From positions 1 to 64,000 of the forward strand of contig NZ_JAMGBA010000001.1 of NCBI RefSeq assembly GCF_023516455.1: 64,000 nucleotides of DNA, written 5' to 3'. Shown one piece after another: positions 20,726 through 27,605 of the stretch. Under the pieces are notes generated by a model. The model saw nothing but the letters and a program-made list of their open reading frames with translations, searched no databases and was not told the origin of the DNA. The position numbers and the translations under genes are program-made. Origin of the DNA: Sphingomonas caseinilytica (GTDB taxonomy: Bacteria > Pseudomonadota > Alphaproteobacteria > Sphingomonadales > Sphingomonadaceae). Position 1 is the stretch's first letter. The number at the start of each line of letters is the position of its first letter.

Positions 20726-20902
20726 TTATCGAGCGGTGCGAGCCGAAGCCTGTCCCGCATTATGCTTCCAGGGAGCATCGAACTGAATGAAGTTGAGGAC
20801 CTTCAAGGTCCGTCCGATGCCTGCCACCAGCCGGTCGATGCCGTCGTGAAGGGCATCCCGCCCGGCCTGATAGTCACGGTCGAAAATCTCGTCGCGCATC
20901 AT
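20726..20902 (-). CDS. Small hypothetical protein, first gene of LysR-divergent cassette
   Basis: A 58-residue soluble, mostly helical protein (MMRDEIFDRDYQAGRDALHD, then IGRTLKVLNFIQFDAPW). No known family was recognised. Two adjacent ATGs (20902, 20899) follow GGAGG, giving one of the clearest ribosome-binding sites in this region. An open frame to 20968 exists but adds an implausible Pro-rich leader. The gene is divergent from the LysR gene at 21042 across 139 nt and is probably its target. Confidence 0.65.
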   Translation of the reverse strand: MMRDEIFDRDYQAGRDALHDGIDRLVAGIGRTLKVLNFIQFDAPWKHNAGQASARTAR

Positions 20903-21015
20903 TGCCTCCTTTGTTTGCGCCGGACGGGCGGGGTGGGGAGAGGGGCCCGTCCAGCGCTTGATGACCATGTAGAGGAGTCGGCTCGTTCATCCCAATGAAA
21001 GGCTGGACTGACTTG

Positions 21016-21030
21016 ATAAGCTGGCCTTAT
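21016..21030. promoter_or_regulatory. Candidate LysR-type operator
   Basis: ATAAG (21016-21020) and CTTAT (21026-21030) form a perfect inverted repeat separated by CTGGC, and CTTATAAG extends the right arm. It sits 11 nt before the LysR ATG in the shared divergent promoter, where autoregulatory sites of LysR regulators usually lie. Assignment is by position and symmetry only. Confidence 0.4.
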
Positions 21031-21041
21031 AAGCAGCATTG

Positions 21042-21965
21042 ATGAGAAAGCTTCCGCCGCTTGCCGCCGTCCGCGTCTTCGAGGCCGCGGCCCGCCATGA
21101 GAATTTTACGGCCGCAGCCAATGAGTTGGGGATGACCCAGGCGGCCGTTTCCTATCAGGTCAAATTATTGGAAGAGCGGCTCGGCGCCGCCCTGTTCGTG
21201 CGCGAGAAGGGGCGCGCCAAGCTGACTGGCCTCGGCCTTCGGCTGCTGCCCCAACTGACCCAGGCATTCGACAATATCGAGGCCGCCTTCGCCCAGCACC
21301 GCGAGGAGGATGAGGCGCTGTTGACGGTGGCCACCACTTTCACCTTCGCCAACACCTGGCTGGCGTGGCGGCTGGGCAGCTTCCAGGTCGAGCATCCCGA
21401 CCTTGCTGTCCGGCTGGCGACGTCGAACAAGCTGGTCGACCTTCGGGTCGGCGAGGCGGACGTGGCGATCCGCGCCAGCGCCCGGCCGTGGGAGGGGCTG
21501 GTCTCGATCGAGCTGATGAAGGTCGACTTCACCCCGATGTGCGCGCCTTCCTTCTGGAAGCGGATGACCGAGCAGCTCGGCCGTCCGCCGGAGCCCAAGG
21601 ACCTGCCCAACCTGCCGCTGATCAGCCCGGAGGATTATTGGTGGGACCAATGGTTCGAGGCGGCTGGTGTCGAAGGCGCCGATCGGCCGCGCAAGGCCGG
21701 ACTTCGCCTGGACAGCCAGGCCGACGAGGGTCATGCCGCGATGGGCGGGCAGGGCTTCGTCCTGCTGACCCCGGCCTTCTGGCGCAACGATCTTCGCGAC
21801 GGGCGACTGTGCCAGCCGTTCGAGCTGAGGGCGACCGCCGGTTTCCGCTACTGGCTGTGCATCGCGCCGGAGCGCCGAAACGTACCGAAGATCAAACGCT
21901 TCAAGGAATGGCTGCTTCGGCAGGTGGAACTGAGCAAGCAGTTGCCGCTGGAGGCGGTGGCGTAA
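21042..21965 (+). CDS. LysR-family transcriptional regulator, GcvA/AmpR-like
   Basis: A 307-residue LysR protein. The helix-turn-helix is LPPLAAVRVFEAAARHENFT with AAANELGMTQAAVSYQVKLLE, typical of the GcvA/AmpR group. The effector domain includes VATTFTFANTWLAWRLGSF, DLRVGEADVAIRAS and GFVLLTPAFW. ATG 21042 is preferred to TTG 21039. It is divergent from three small genes (20201-20902), which by the usual LysR arrangement are its likely targets. The effector is unknown. Confidence 0.9.
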   Translation: MRKLPPLAAVRVFEAAARHENFTAAANELGMTQAAVSYQVKLLEERLGAALFVREKGRAKLTGLGLRLLPQLTQAFDNIEAAFAQHREEDEALLTVATTFTFANTWLAWRLGSFQVEHPDLAVRLATSNKLVDLRVGEADVAIRASARPWEGLVSIELMKVDFTPMCAPSFWKRMTEQLGRPPEPKDLPNLPLISPEDYWWDQWFEAAGVEGADRPRKAGLRLDSQADEGHAAMGGQGFVLLTPAFWRNDLRDGRLCQPFELRATAGFRYWLCIAPERRNVPKIKRFKEWLLRQVELSKQLPLEAVA

Positions 21966-22058
21966 GAGACGCCGAGCGCAGGAGAGACTTTGCGTAGCGA
22001 AGTCGAGCCAGCGCGAAGAGACGTCGAATGCCGGCCAGCCTCGCGAAGCGAGGTCTGA

Positions 22059-22083
22059 CGTCACGGGATTCACTCCCGTGACG
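22059..22083. repeat. CGTCACGG palindrome, repeat family B (copy 1)
   Basis: Arms CGTCACGGGA (22059-22068) and TCCCGTGACG (22074-22083) with loop TTCAC. The preceding bases include GAATGCCGGCCAGCC, a block also found upstream of copy 2 (23669-23691) and, on the other strand, next to copy 3 (54566-54590). Confidence 0.6.
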
Positions 22084-22104
22084 GCGCTACACCCTTCGGG
22101 CGCC

Positions 22105-22130
22105 TGGGCCCCGGCCTTCGCCGGGGAACA
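22105..22130 (-). repeat. REP-like palindrome, family C
   Basis: CCCCGGC, CTTC, GCCGGGG hairpin flanked by TGGG and AACA, an orientation-defining asymmetry shared with the other family C copies (consensus head CGTCAT, tail ACCCA on the opposite strand). Confidence 0.5.
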
Positions 22131-22345
22131 GCCTAACTGGCTTAGCTTCACTATTTTCATGGGCGAATGAGCCATTATTGTGAAGTTAGCGGGGCTTGGG
22201 GTGCGCGGATGCGAGGCTCGCGAAGCAGCCGGCGCGGGAAATGCGGGCGTCGGTTTCATGGATTCCTCCCTGGTCAGAGCCGGGAGGCCGTTCGGCGATA
22301 CAGGAGATGTGGGCTGTAGGACAGAGGTTTTGAGGGGGTGGGAGC

Positions 22346-22374
22346 TGTCATGCCAGCGGAGGCTGGCATCCATG
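22346..22374 (+). repeat. REP-like palindrome, family C
   Basis: TGTCATGCCAGC, GGAG, GCTGGCATCCATG: a stem of ATGCCAGC against GCTGGCAT around a 4-nt loop, with the family head TGTCAT and tail CCA. Confidence 0.5.
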
Positions 22375-22391
22375 TTTCGCCGTCAATCACA

Positions 22392-22419
22392 TGGGCCCCA
22401 GCCTGCGCTGGGGCGACGG
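22392..22419 (-). repeat. REP-like palindrome, family C
   Basis: TGGGCCCCAGC, CTGC, GCTGGGGCGACGG: a stem of CCCCAGC against GCTGGGG with tail and head as in the other family C copies, here on the minus strand. Confidence 0.5.
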
Positions 22420-22452
22420 AATAAGGTGTACCAACGGGGCGACGGATCAGGG

Positions 22453-22478
22453 TGAACCAACCTTGCCGCCCCTGCGTT
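22453..22478 (+). promoter_or_regulatory. Possible sigma-EcfG (general stress) promoter
   Basis: TGAAC (22453-22457), a 17-nt spacer and CGTT (22475-22478) match the alphaproteobacterial EcfG consensus GGAAC-N16/17-CGTT at 8 of 9 positions. It is 31 nt before the PPOX ATG, a sensible leader length, and the PPOX family is a general-stress family. Confidence 0.4.
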
Positions 22479-22509
22479 GGCCGCGAAAGCCAGTAGCAGG
22501 AGTATTCCC

Positions 22510-22971
22510 ATGCCCGACCTCAGCCTTTCCGACATCAGCGAGAAGATGCGCGACATCGATTTCACGATGCTTTCGACGCGGACGGAGGGCGGCGCGCTCG
22601 CCGCGCGGCCGATGAGCAACAATCGCGAAGTCGACTATGACGGGGACAGCTATTTCTTCACCTGCGACGAGACGCGGCTGGTCGCCGACATCATGCGCGA
22701 TTCCAACGTCGGGCTGGCTTACCAGGCCAAGTCGGGAATGCTGGGGATGAAGCCCTTCTTCCTGGCGGTCGAGGGAAGGGCGGAAGCGATCAAGGACAAG
22801 GGCCGGTTCGAGGAGCATTGGCACAAGGAGCTGGACGCCTGGTTCAAGCAGGGCGTGGATACGCCCGGCCTGACCCTCATCAAGGTGCATGCCGAGCGGC
22901 TGCATTATTGGGACGGGTTCGACTCCGGAGAGCTGGACCTCACGCGCCAGAAGGCGGCAGCGGAAGGCTGA
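22510..22971 (+). CDS. Pyridoxamine 5'-phosphate oxidase-family general stress protein
   Basis: A 153-residue flavin-binding split-barrel protein of the general stress protein 26 type (DISEKMRDIDFTMLSTRT, ALAARPMSNNREVDYDGD, YFFTCDETRLVADI, VGLAYQAK). Such proteins bind FMN or related cofactors; the reaction is usually unknown. ATG 22510 has AGGAG 8 nt upstream, so the longer open frame from 22477 is not used. The possible EcfG promoter just upstream supports a stress role. The 3' end overlaps a convergent small gene by 32 nt. Confidence 0.85.
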   Translation: MPDLSLSDISEKMRDIDFTMLSTRTEGGALAARPMSNNREVDYDGDSYFFTCDETRLVADIMRDSNVGLAYQAKSGMLGMKPFFLAVEGRAEAIKDKGRFEEHWHKELDAWFKQGVDTPGLTLIKVHAERLHYWDGFDSGELDLTRQKAAAEG

Positions 22972-23149
22972 AAGGCGCGCGTCCGAGGAGGGCCCGGCCA
23001 AGCCGAAGCTCCGGCTGCTCGGCAAGCGCTTCATAGAGCCTCGCCAGTTCAAGGTGGATGGCGGCGACTTCCGACTGGGTTGCGTCGGCGGCAGCCGCGC
23101 GCTCCTGGGCGGCGCGCGCGCGATAATATTCGATGTCGTCTGAAGACAC
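22940..23149 (-). CDS. Small helical protein, paralogue 1 (EYY-AR-EER type)
   Basis: A 69-residue protein of unknown function. The helix IEYYRARAAQERAAAADATQ with HLELARLYEALAEQ is clearly related to the 53-residue protein at 23827-23988 (EYYLARATEERASAASA, HDDLAAMYDRMAKE), so the two form a local paralogous pair. The start is GTG 23149 with no clear ribosome-binding site. Its tail overlaps the PPOX gene. Soluble, probably a two-helix protein. Confidence 0.6.
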   Translation of the reverse strand: MSSDDIEYYRARAAQERAAAADATQSEVAAIHLELARLYEALAEQPELRLGRALLGRAPFSLPLPPSGA

Positions 23150-23307
23150 GGGGGGTGCGCTCCACGAGAGGATCAGCGGGAGCGCGACGAATTGTCTCTC
23201 AGTCCCCGGAATGCTGGAAACCGGACGGGGATGCGAAGTCGTTACAGGAGCGAAGCGGACAAGGATAGTCGCCTATCCGACACAGCGGCCGATTTAATCG
23301 TGCACCA

Positions 23308-23511
23308 TCAGTCGGTTGGGCGAGATTCCTTCTTCCCATCCCGGACTTTCTGGCCCTGCGCCTTCATCGCGCCCTTGAGCAGCCGGTGGGAGGTTTCGGC
23401 GGCGGCCTCCGGGGTCAGCTTGACGTCGACGTGGTCGGGGCCGTCGACGGACACGACGCCCGCTTCGGCTTCGACGTCACTGGGATCCTCGTAAATTACC
23501 TTGTCGTTCAT
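23308..23511 (-). CDS. Small acidic hypothetical protein
   Basis: A 67-residue protein beginning MNDKVIYEDPSDVEAEAG, with VDVKLTPEAAAETSHRLLKG and a basic C-terminal tail (KVRDGKKESRPTD). ATG 23511 has a good ribosome-binding site (GGAGG, 9 nt upstream), which supports reality. No family, signal or membrane segment was recognised. Its neighbours are small stress-type genes. The gap 23150-23307 shows nothing further. Confidence 0.65.
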   Translation of the reverse strand: MNDKVIYEDPSDVEAEAGVVSVDGPDHVDVKLTPEAAAETSHRLLKGAMKAQGQKVRDGKKESRPTD

Positions 23512-23668
23512 TGTTTGTGTCCTCCAGCAGAGCCGCCGAGCGCAGCGAAGCGATTGCGGAGCAATCGTTAGCAGCGCGTAGAGCTGGCGAATGCCGGCCG
23601 ACCGGCGGCGCAGACGACCGGTAGCAGCCGTTCCAACATGCTGGGGGCATGTTGGCCATGCGGCTGCT

Positions 23669-23691
23669 CGTCACGGATTTACTCCGTGACG
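23669..23691. repeat. CGTCACGG palindrome, repeat family B (copy 2)
   Basis: Arms CGTCACGGA (23669-23677) and TCCGTGACG (23683-23691) with loop TTTAC. About 90-110 nt upstream lies a block with GAATGCCGGCCGACC shared with copies 1 and 3. A separate hairpin, CAACATG..CATGTTG, lies between them. Confidence 0.6.
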
Positions 23692-23701
23692 GCCCAGCGC
23701 C

Positions 23702-23782
23702 TCAAAAGTGACCCGTACAGTATGCAATCAGCAGGATGAGCGGGATCGGGATACCGATGAACCAAAGCAACGCGGAACGCAT
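23702..23782 (-). CDS. 26-residue single-span membrane miniprotein
   Basis: ATG 23782 preceded by AAGGAGA at 5-nt spacing opens a 26-codon frame ending in TGA. The product starts MRSALLWFIGIPIPLILLIA and ends YCTGHF. It is one hydrophobic helix with a Gly-Ile-Pro-Ile-Pro kink, resembling short membrane proteins common in alphaproteobacteria. The ribosome-binding site and composition support it despite its length. Function unknown. Confidence 0.6.
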   Translation of the reverse strand: MRSALLWFIGIPIPLILLIAYCTGHF

Positions 23783-23826
23783 GATACTCTCCTTGCGCCC
23801 GCTCCGGGGGCACAATGATCGTAACG

Positions 23827-23988
23827 TCAGGCCGGTTCCGGCTCCCGCGCTGCTTCCTTCGCCATTCGGTCGTACATTGCGGCGAGGTCGTCATGCACTC
23901 GTGCGATGTTGCGATTGGGGGCGCTGGCCGCGGAGGCCCGCTCTTCGGTGGCGCGTGCGAGGTAATATTCCCGTGTCTCGGAAGCCAT
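23827..23988 (-). CDS. Small helical protein, paralogue 2 (EYY-AR-EER type)
   Basis: A 53-residue protein (MASETREYYLARATEERASA, then NIARVHDDLAAMYDRMAKEA), paralogous to the 69-residue protein at 22940-23149. ATG 23988 follows AAGGAG by 7 nt; the open frame continues upstream to 24021 but without a ribosome-binding site. Both paralogues lie on the minus strand within 1 kb, suggesting an old local duplication. Function unknown. Confidence 0.65.
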   Translation of the reverse strand: MASETREYYLARATEERASAASAPNRNIARVHDDLAAMYDRMAKEAAREPEPA

Positions 23989-24087
23989 TGCCGGCTCCTT
24001 GTCGTGGAAGCGGGCGGCCATAGGCGATTTAATGAGGAATTAATAGCTGAGTTCAGTTCGGCTTGCTCGGTGGGCCGACGGCGAGTG

Positions 24088-24108
24088 CAAACCATTGCGG
24101 ACATTGGC
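24088..24108 (-). repeat. Dispersed repeat family A, half-element (copy 3)
   Basis: On the minus strand GCCAATGTCCGCAATGGTT matches the half-element at 1871-1891 (GCTAATGACCGCAATGGGT) at 16 of 19 positions. The second arm is not recognisable. Confidence 0.35.
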
Positions 24109-24180
24109 GCTTCTGCTAGCCTCCGCTGCGAGCGGGGCTCCTTATGAATTATCATCCCGACACGACCGGGGACTTCCAAC

Positions 24181-24948
24181 ATGCGGGCGAAGCGCATGTT
24201 TAGGACCGTCCGTCACTGGTGGCAGGAAGGGGACGGCAAGACCACCGCCCGTCTTTTCGTGTTCGAGCTGTTTGTCGTCGTTGCCGGCGTCTTGATCGCG
24301 CTTGGCGCTGAGGAACTGGTTTCGAGCTGGCATTGGCAGGGCGAAGTCCGCGACAGCGACCGGCGGATAAGCGATGAACTTGGCCATAATCTGGTGAACG
24401 CCTACGAGCGCCTGGCGATCAATGATTGCCTCGAACCGCGACTGATCGAGCTGCGCGACGAATTGGCTAAAGGGGAGCCGATGTGGCCCGGTAGCCGGGC
24501 GCGTTTCGCCAATGACATTTACGACCCGGCGTTCCCGTCCGTTTACAGGACGCCGAACCGGCCGTGGCCCAATGACGCTTGGGAGACCGCACTGAATGGC
24601 GAAATTCTGGGCCACTTCCGACCTGAACGAGTGGCTGAACTCGCAGCACTGTTCGACGAGGTTTCCGGGCTTCGCCGAAGCCAATCGGAGGAGATAGACC
24701 TGGCCGCGTCGCTCGGCGACCTCGCCTTCCCAGGTCCGATCAGCCCGGCCGAACGCCGCGCAAATTTGAAACTGGTGGCAAAATTGGGTGCGCTCAACGC
24801 CCGGATCGTCTTTCAAAGCCGTCTGCTGTTGGACAATGCTGCGGAAGCCGGGCTCTCGCCAGACCGGGAGCAATTGAAGGAAAGTCTCGATCAACAGCGC
24901 CGCTATCGGGGGAATTGCGTTCGCGCGCCCGCCAATCCGGCGGGCTAG
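24181..24948 (+). CDS. Membrane-anchored hypothetical protein
   Basis: A 255-residue protein with one N-terminal transmembrane helix (ARLFVFELFVVVAGVLIALGAEELV, about residues 22-46) and a periplasmic-side helical domain. The helix followed by SSWHWQGEVRDSDRRISDELGHNL is a pattern I have seen in uncharacterised sphingomonad and Brevundimonas proteins. No catalytic motif was found. ATG 24181 has no strong ribosome-binding site. It is separated from parC by a cluster of REP-like repeats. Confidence 0.7.
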   Translation: MRAKRMFRTVRHWWQEGDGKTTARLFVFELFVVVAGVLIALGAEELVSSWHWQGEVRDSDRRISDELGHNLVNAYERLAINDCLEPRLIELRDELAKGEPMWPGSRARFANDIYDPAFPSVYRTPNRPWPNDAWETALNGEILGHFRPERVAELAALFDEVSGLRRSQSEEIDLAASLGDLAFPGPISPAERRANLKLVAKLGALNARIVFQSRLLLDNAAEAGLSPDREQLKESLDQQRRYRGNCVRAPANPAG

Positions 24949-25011
24949 CGCGCTAGTGCCGGGAGGCCTTCCAATGTCCGCTTTCCCCCCCTTGTTGCCA
25001 TTGTCTACCAC

Positions 25012-25154
25012 TCGTCATTCCCGCGAAGGCGGGAACCTAGCCAAACAAAAACTGGGTCCCCGCTTACGCGGGCATGACGAAAAAGTGGAATGGATCCCAG
25101 CCTTCGCTGGGATGACAAAAAAAGACGTGGGTCCCAGCCTCCGCTGGGATGACG
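25012..25154. repeat. Cluster of four REP-like palindromes, family C
   Basis: Four hairpins in 143 nt: 25012-25039 (plus orientation, CCCGC GAAG GCGGG), 25051-25080 (minus, CCCGC TTAC GCGGG), 25091-25116 (minus, CCCAGC CTTC GCTGGG) and 25128-25154 (minus, CCCAGC CTCC GCTGGG). Each keeps the family head GTCAT next to one arm and a CC tail next to the other. The same repeat borders the GIY-YIG gene at 41774. The cluster sits between the membrane protein and parC. Confidence 0.75.
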
Positions 25155-25184
25155 GGAAGGGCGGCAGCTTGCTAAGCCAGCCGC

Positions 25185-27431
25185 ATGGACTCCGAAAATC
25201 TCTCCGTCATTGATTCCCCTTTCGACGCTGCGCTTAGCGAACGCTATCTCGTCTACGCTCTCTCGACGATCACCGCGCGTTCGCTGCCCGACGTTCGCGA
25301 CGGGTTGAAGCCGGTTCATCGCCGCCTGCTGTGGGCGATGCGGTTGCTGCGGCTGGATCCGGCCGGCGGGTACAAGAAATGCGCGCGCGTCGTGGGCGAT
25401 GTGATCGGCAAGTATCACCCGCACGGCGACCAGTCGGTTTATGACGCGATGGTTCGGCTGGCGCAGGATTTCGCGCTTCGTTACCCGCTGGTCGACGGGC
25501 AGGGCAATTTCGGCAACATCGACGGGGATAATGCCGCCGCCTACCGCTACACCGAAGCGAAGATGACGGCGGTTGCGATCCAGCTGATGAACGGGCTGGA
25601 CGAGGGGACGGTCCCGTTCCGCCCGACCTACAATGGCGAAGAGGAAGAGCCGGAGGTGTTCCCCGGCCTGTTCCCGAACCTGCTGGCCAATGGCGCGAGC
25701 GGGATCGCGGTTGGCATGGCGACGAGCATTCCGCCGCATAATGTGTCCGAGCTGGCCGACGCGGCGATGGCCCTCATCGACAACAAAAGGATGGAAGACC
25801 GCGAGCTGTTGCAGTTCGTGAAGGGTCCCGACTTCCCGACCGGCGGCGTTCTGGTCGAGGATGAGGATGTGATCGCGCGGGCCTATGTCAGCGGGCGGGG
25901 CAGTTTCCGGGTCCGCGCGCGGATCGAGAAGGTAGCCGAGAAGGGCGGGGGCTGGCACCTGCTGGTCCACGAGATCCCCTATGGCGTGCAGAAGGGGAAG
26001 CTGATCGAGCAGATCGCCGATCTCATCGCCAACAAGAAGCTGCCGATCCTGGCCGACGTCCGCGACGAGAGCGACGAGAAGGTGCGGATCGTGCTGGAGC
26101 CGCGATCGCGGACGGTGGATGCGGCGCTGCTGGAGGAGAGCCTCTACAAGCTGACCGAGCTGGAGACGCGCTTCCCGCTGAATTTGAACGTGCTCGACAA
26201 GACGCGGACGCCGGGGGTGATGAGCCTCAAGGAGGCGCTGCTTGCCTGGCTGGAATTCCAGTTCGAGGTGCTGGTCAACCGGTCGCTGCACCGGATCGGC
26301 AAGATCGACGACCGGTTGGAGCTGGTCGAGGGCTTCCTGGTCGCGTTTCTCAACCTCGACCGGGTGATCGAGATCATCCGTTACGAGGACGAGCCCAAGG
26401 CGGTGATGATCGCCGAGTTCAAGCTGACCGACCGGCAGGCCGAAGCGATCCTCAACATGCGGCTCAGGCAGTTGCGCAAGCTGGAGGAGATGGAGCTCAA
26501 CAAGGAGCGGGCGGCGCTGGCGAAGGAGCGCGAGGAGCTCGACAAGCTGGTCAACAGCCAGGAGCGGCAGAAGACGCGGCTGAAGAAGGACCTTGCCGCG
26601 ATGAAGGAGAAGTTCGGCGATGCGCGCCGGACCGAGCTGAAGCCCGATGCGGGTGCGGTCCGGGCCGAGATCGACTGGACCCAGATGATCGAGAAGGAGC
26701 CGATCACCGTCATCCTGTCGCAGCGCGGCTGGATCCGGGCGATGAAGGGGCATGTCGCGCTTCACGAGATCGACGACCTGAAATGGCGCGAGGGCGACGG
26801 GCCGCATCTGGCGTTCCATGCGCAGACCACGGACCGGCTGCTGGTCGCCGCGGACAATGGGCGGGTCTATACGCTGGGCGGCGACAAGCTTCCCGGCGGA
26901 CGCGGGTTCGGTGAGCCCATACGCCTGACCATCGACCTGGAGGCGGAGAGCGAGATCATCGCGATGTTCGTGGTGAAGCCGGAATCGCGGATGCTGGTGG
27001 GCTCATCCGACGGGCGCGGCTTCCTGACGACGGGCGAAGCGGTGCTGGCCGAGACGCGCAAGGGCAAGCAGCTGATGAACCTTCGGCCCAAGGCGAAGGT
27101 GTCGGTGCTGAAGCTGGTGCCCGGGGGCGCTGACTCGGTCGCGGTGATCGGCGAGAACCGCAAGATGCTGGTGTTCAAGCTGGACGAGCTTCCGGAGCTT
27201 GGGCGCGGGTCTGGCGTACAGCTGCAGCGCTACCGCGACGGCGGGCTTTCGGATGCGATGGCGTTCGTGCTGGGCGAAGGCATCAGCTGGCCGCTGGGCG
27301 GCGACAGCGGGCGGGTGCGGTCGGAGACGGACCTGACGCCCTGGCGGGCGATCCGGGGAGCGAGCGGCCGGATTGCGCCGAACGGCTTCCCCCGATCCAA
27401 CCGGTTCGAGGCCGTTCCAGCGGCAAGCTAG
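25185..27431 (+). CDS. parC: DNA topoisomerase IV subunit A
   Basis: ATP-dependent type II topoisomerase subunit that decatenates daughter chromosomes, 748 residues. The breakage-reunion domain holds [34 protein letters not shown] (residues 76-89) and the catalytic Tyr122 in [12 protein letters not shown] coiled-coil arm lies near 430-500 and the beta-pinwheel C-terminal domain follows. The positions matching E. coli ParC Ser80 and Glu84 are Gln83 and Asp87. No GyrA-box was seen in the C-terminal part, which supports ParC rather than GyrA. Confidence 0.95.
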   Translation: MDSENLSVIDSPFDAALSERYLVYALSTITARSLPDVRDGLKPVHRRLLWAMRLLRLDPAGGYKKCARVVGDVIGKYHPHGDQSVYDAMVRLAQDFALRYPLVDGQGNFGNIDGDNAAAYRYTEAKMTAVAIQLMNGLDEGTVPFRPTYNGEEEEPEVFPGLFPNLLANGASGIAVGMATSIPPHNVSELADAAMALIDNKRMEDRELLQFVKGPDFPTGGVLVEDEDVIARAYVSGRGSFRVRARIEKVAEKGGGWHLLVHEIPYGVQKGKLIEQIADLIANKKLPILADVRDESDEKVRIVLEPRSRTVDAALLEESLYKLTELETRFPLNLNVLDKTRTPGVMSLKEALLAWLEFQFEVLVNRSLHRIGKIDDRLELVEGFLVAFLNLDRVIEIIRYEDEPKAVMIAEFKLTDRQAEAILNMRLRQLRKLEEMELNKERAALAKEREELDKLVNSQERQKTRLKKDLAAMKEKFGDARRTELKPDAGAVRAEIDWTQMIEKEPITVILSQRGWIRAMKGHVALHEIDDLKWREGDGPHLAFHAQTTDRLLVAADNGRVYTLGGDKLPGGRGFGEPIRLTIDLEAESEIIAMFVVKPESRMLVGSSDGRGFLTTGEAVLAETRKGKQLMNLRPKAKVSVLKLVPGGADSVAVIGENRKMLVFKLDELPELGRGSGVQLQRYRDGGLSDAMAFVLGEGISWPLGGDSGRVRSETDLTPWRAIRGASGRIAPNGFPRSNRFEAVPAAS

Positions 27432-27432
27432 T

Positions 27433-27507
27433 CGTCATTGCGAGGAGCGTAGCGACGCGGCAATCCAGCCGCCGCTACTGGATTGCTTCGCTGCGCTCGC
27501 AATGACG
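27433..27507. repeat. CGTCATTGCGAG palindromic element, family D (copy 1)
   Basis: Outer arms CGTCATTGCGAG and CTCGCAATGACG with inner arms CAATCCAG and CTGGATTG give a 75-nt imperfect hairpin. The same design recurs at 32024-32100. It follows the parC stop immediately and could stabilise or end the transcript. 27508-27605 shows nothing further. Confidence 0.65.
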
Positions 27508-27605
27508 AGAAGGGCTACGATTATGTCGGAAAACCGACATTTTCCTAACTTATGTCAACCACGGTCGAAACTGCCCATTAACCTGTAGGGTTTAACGCGG
27601 TTCGA

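Larger units (their letters stand above)
21966..22509. other. Repeat-rich intergenic region
   Basis: This 544-base stretch between the LysR gene and the PPOX gene has no credible gene. It holds one CGTCACGG palindrome (22059-22083), three REP-like palindromes (22105-22130, 22346-22374, 22392-22419) and a possible EcfG promoter (22453-22478). 22131-22345 shows nothing I can name. Confidence 0.6.

Noticed and set aside
23679-24197. 172-residue minus-strand open frame
   Set aside because: It runs through the 26-residue and 53-residue genes in another register, across both their ribosome-binding sites, and reads like non-coding sequence.
25012-25154. CRISPR array
   Set aside because: The repeats are inverted relative to each other, diverged in the core, and the spacers are 9-11 nt; no cas genes are in the window.
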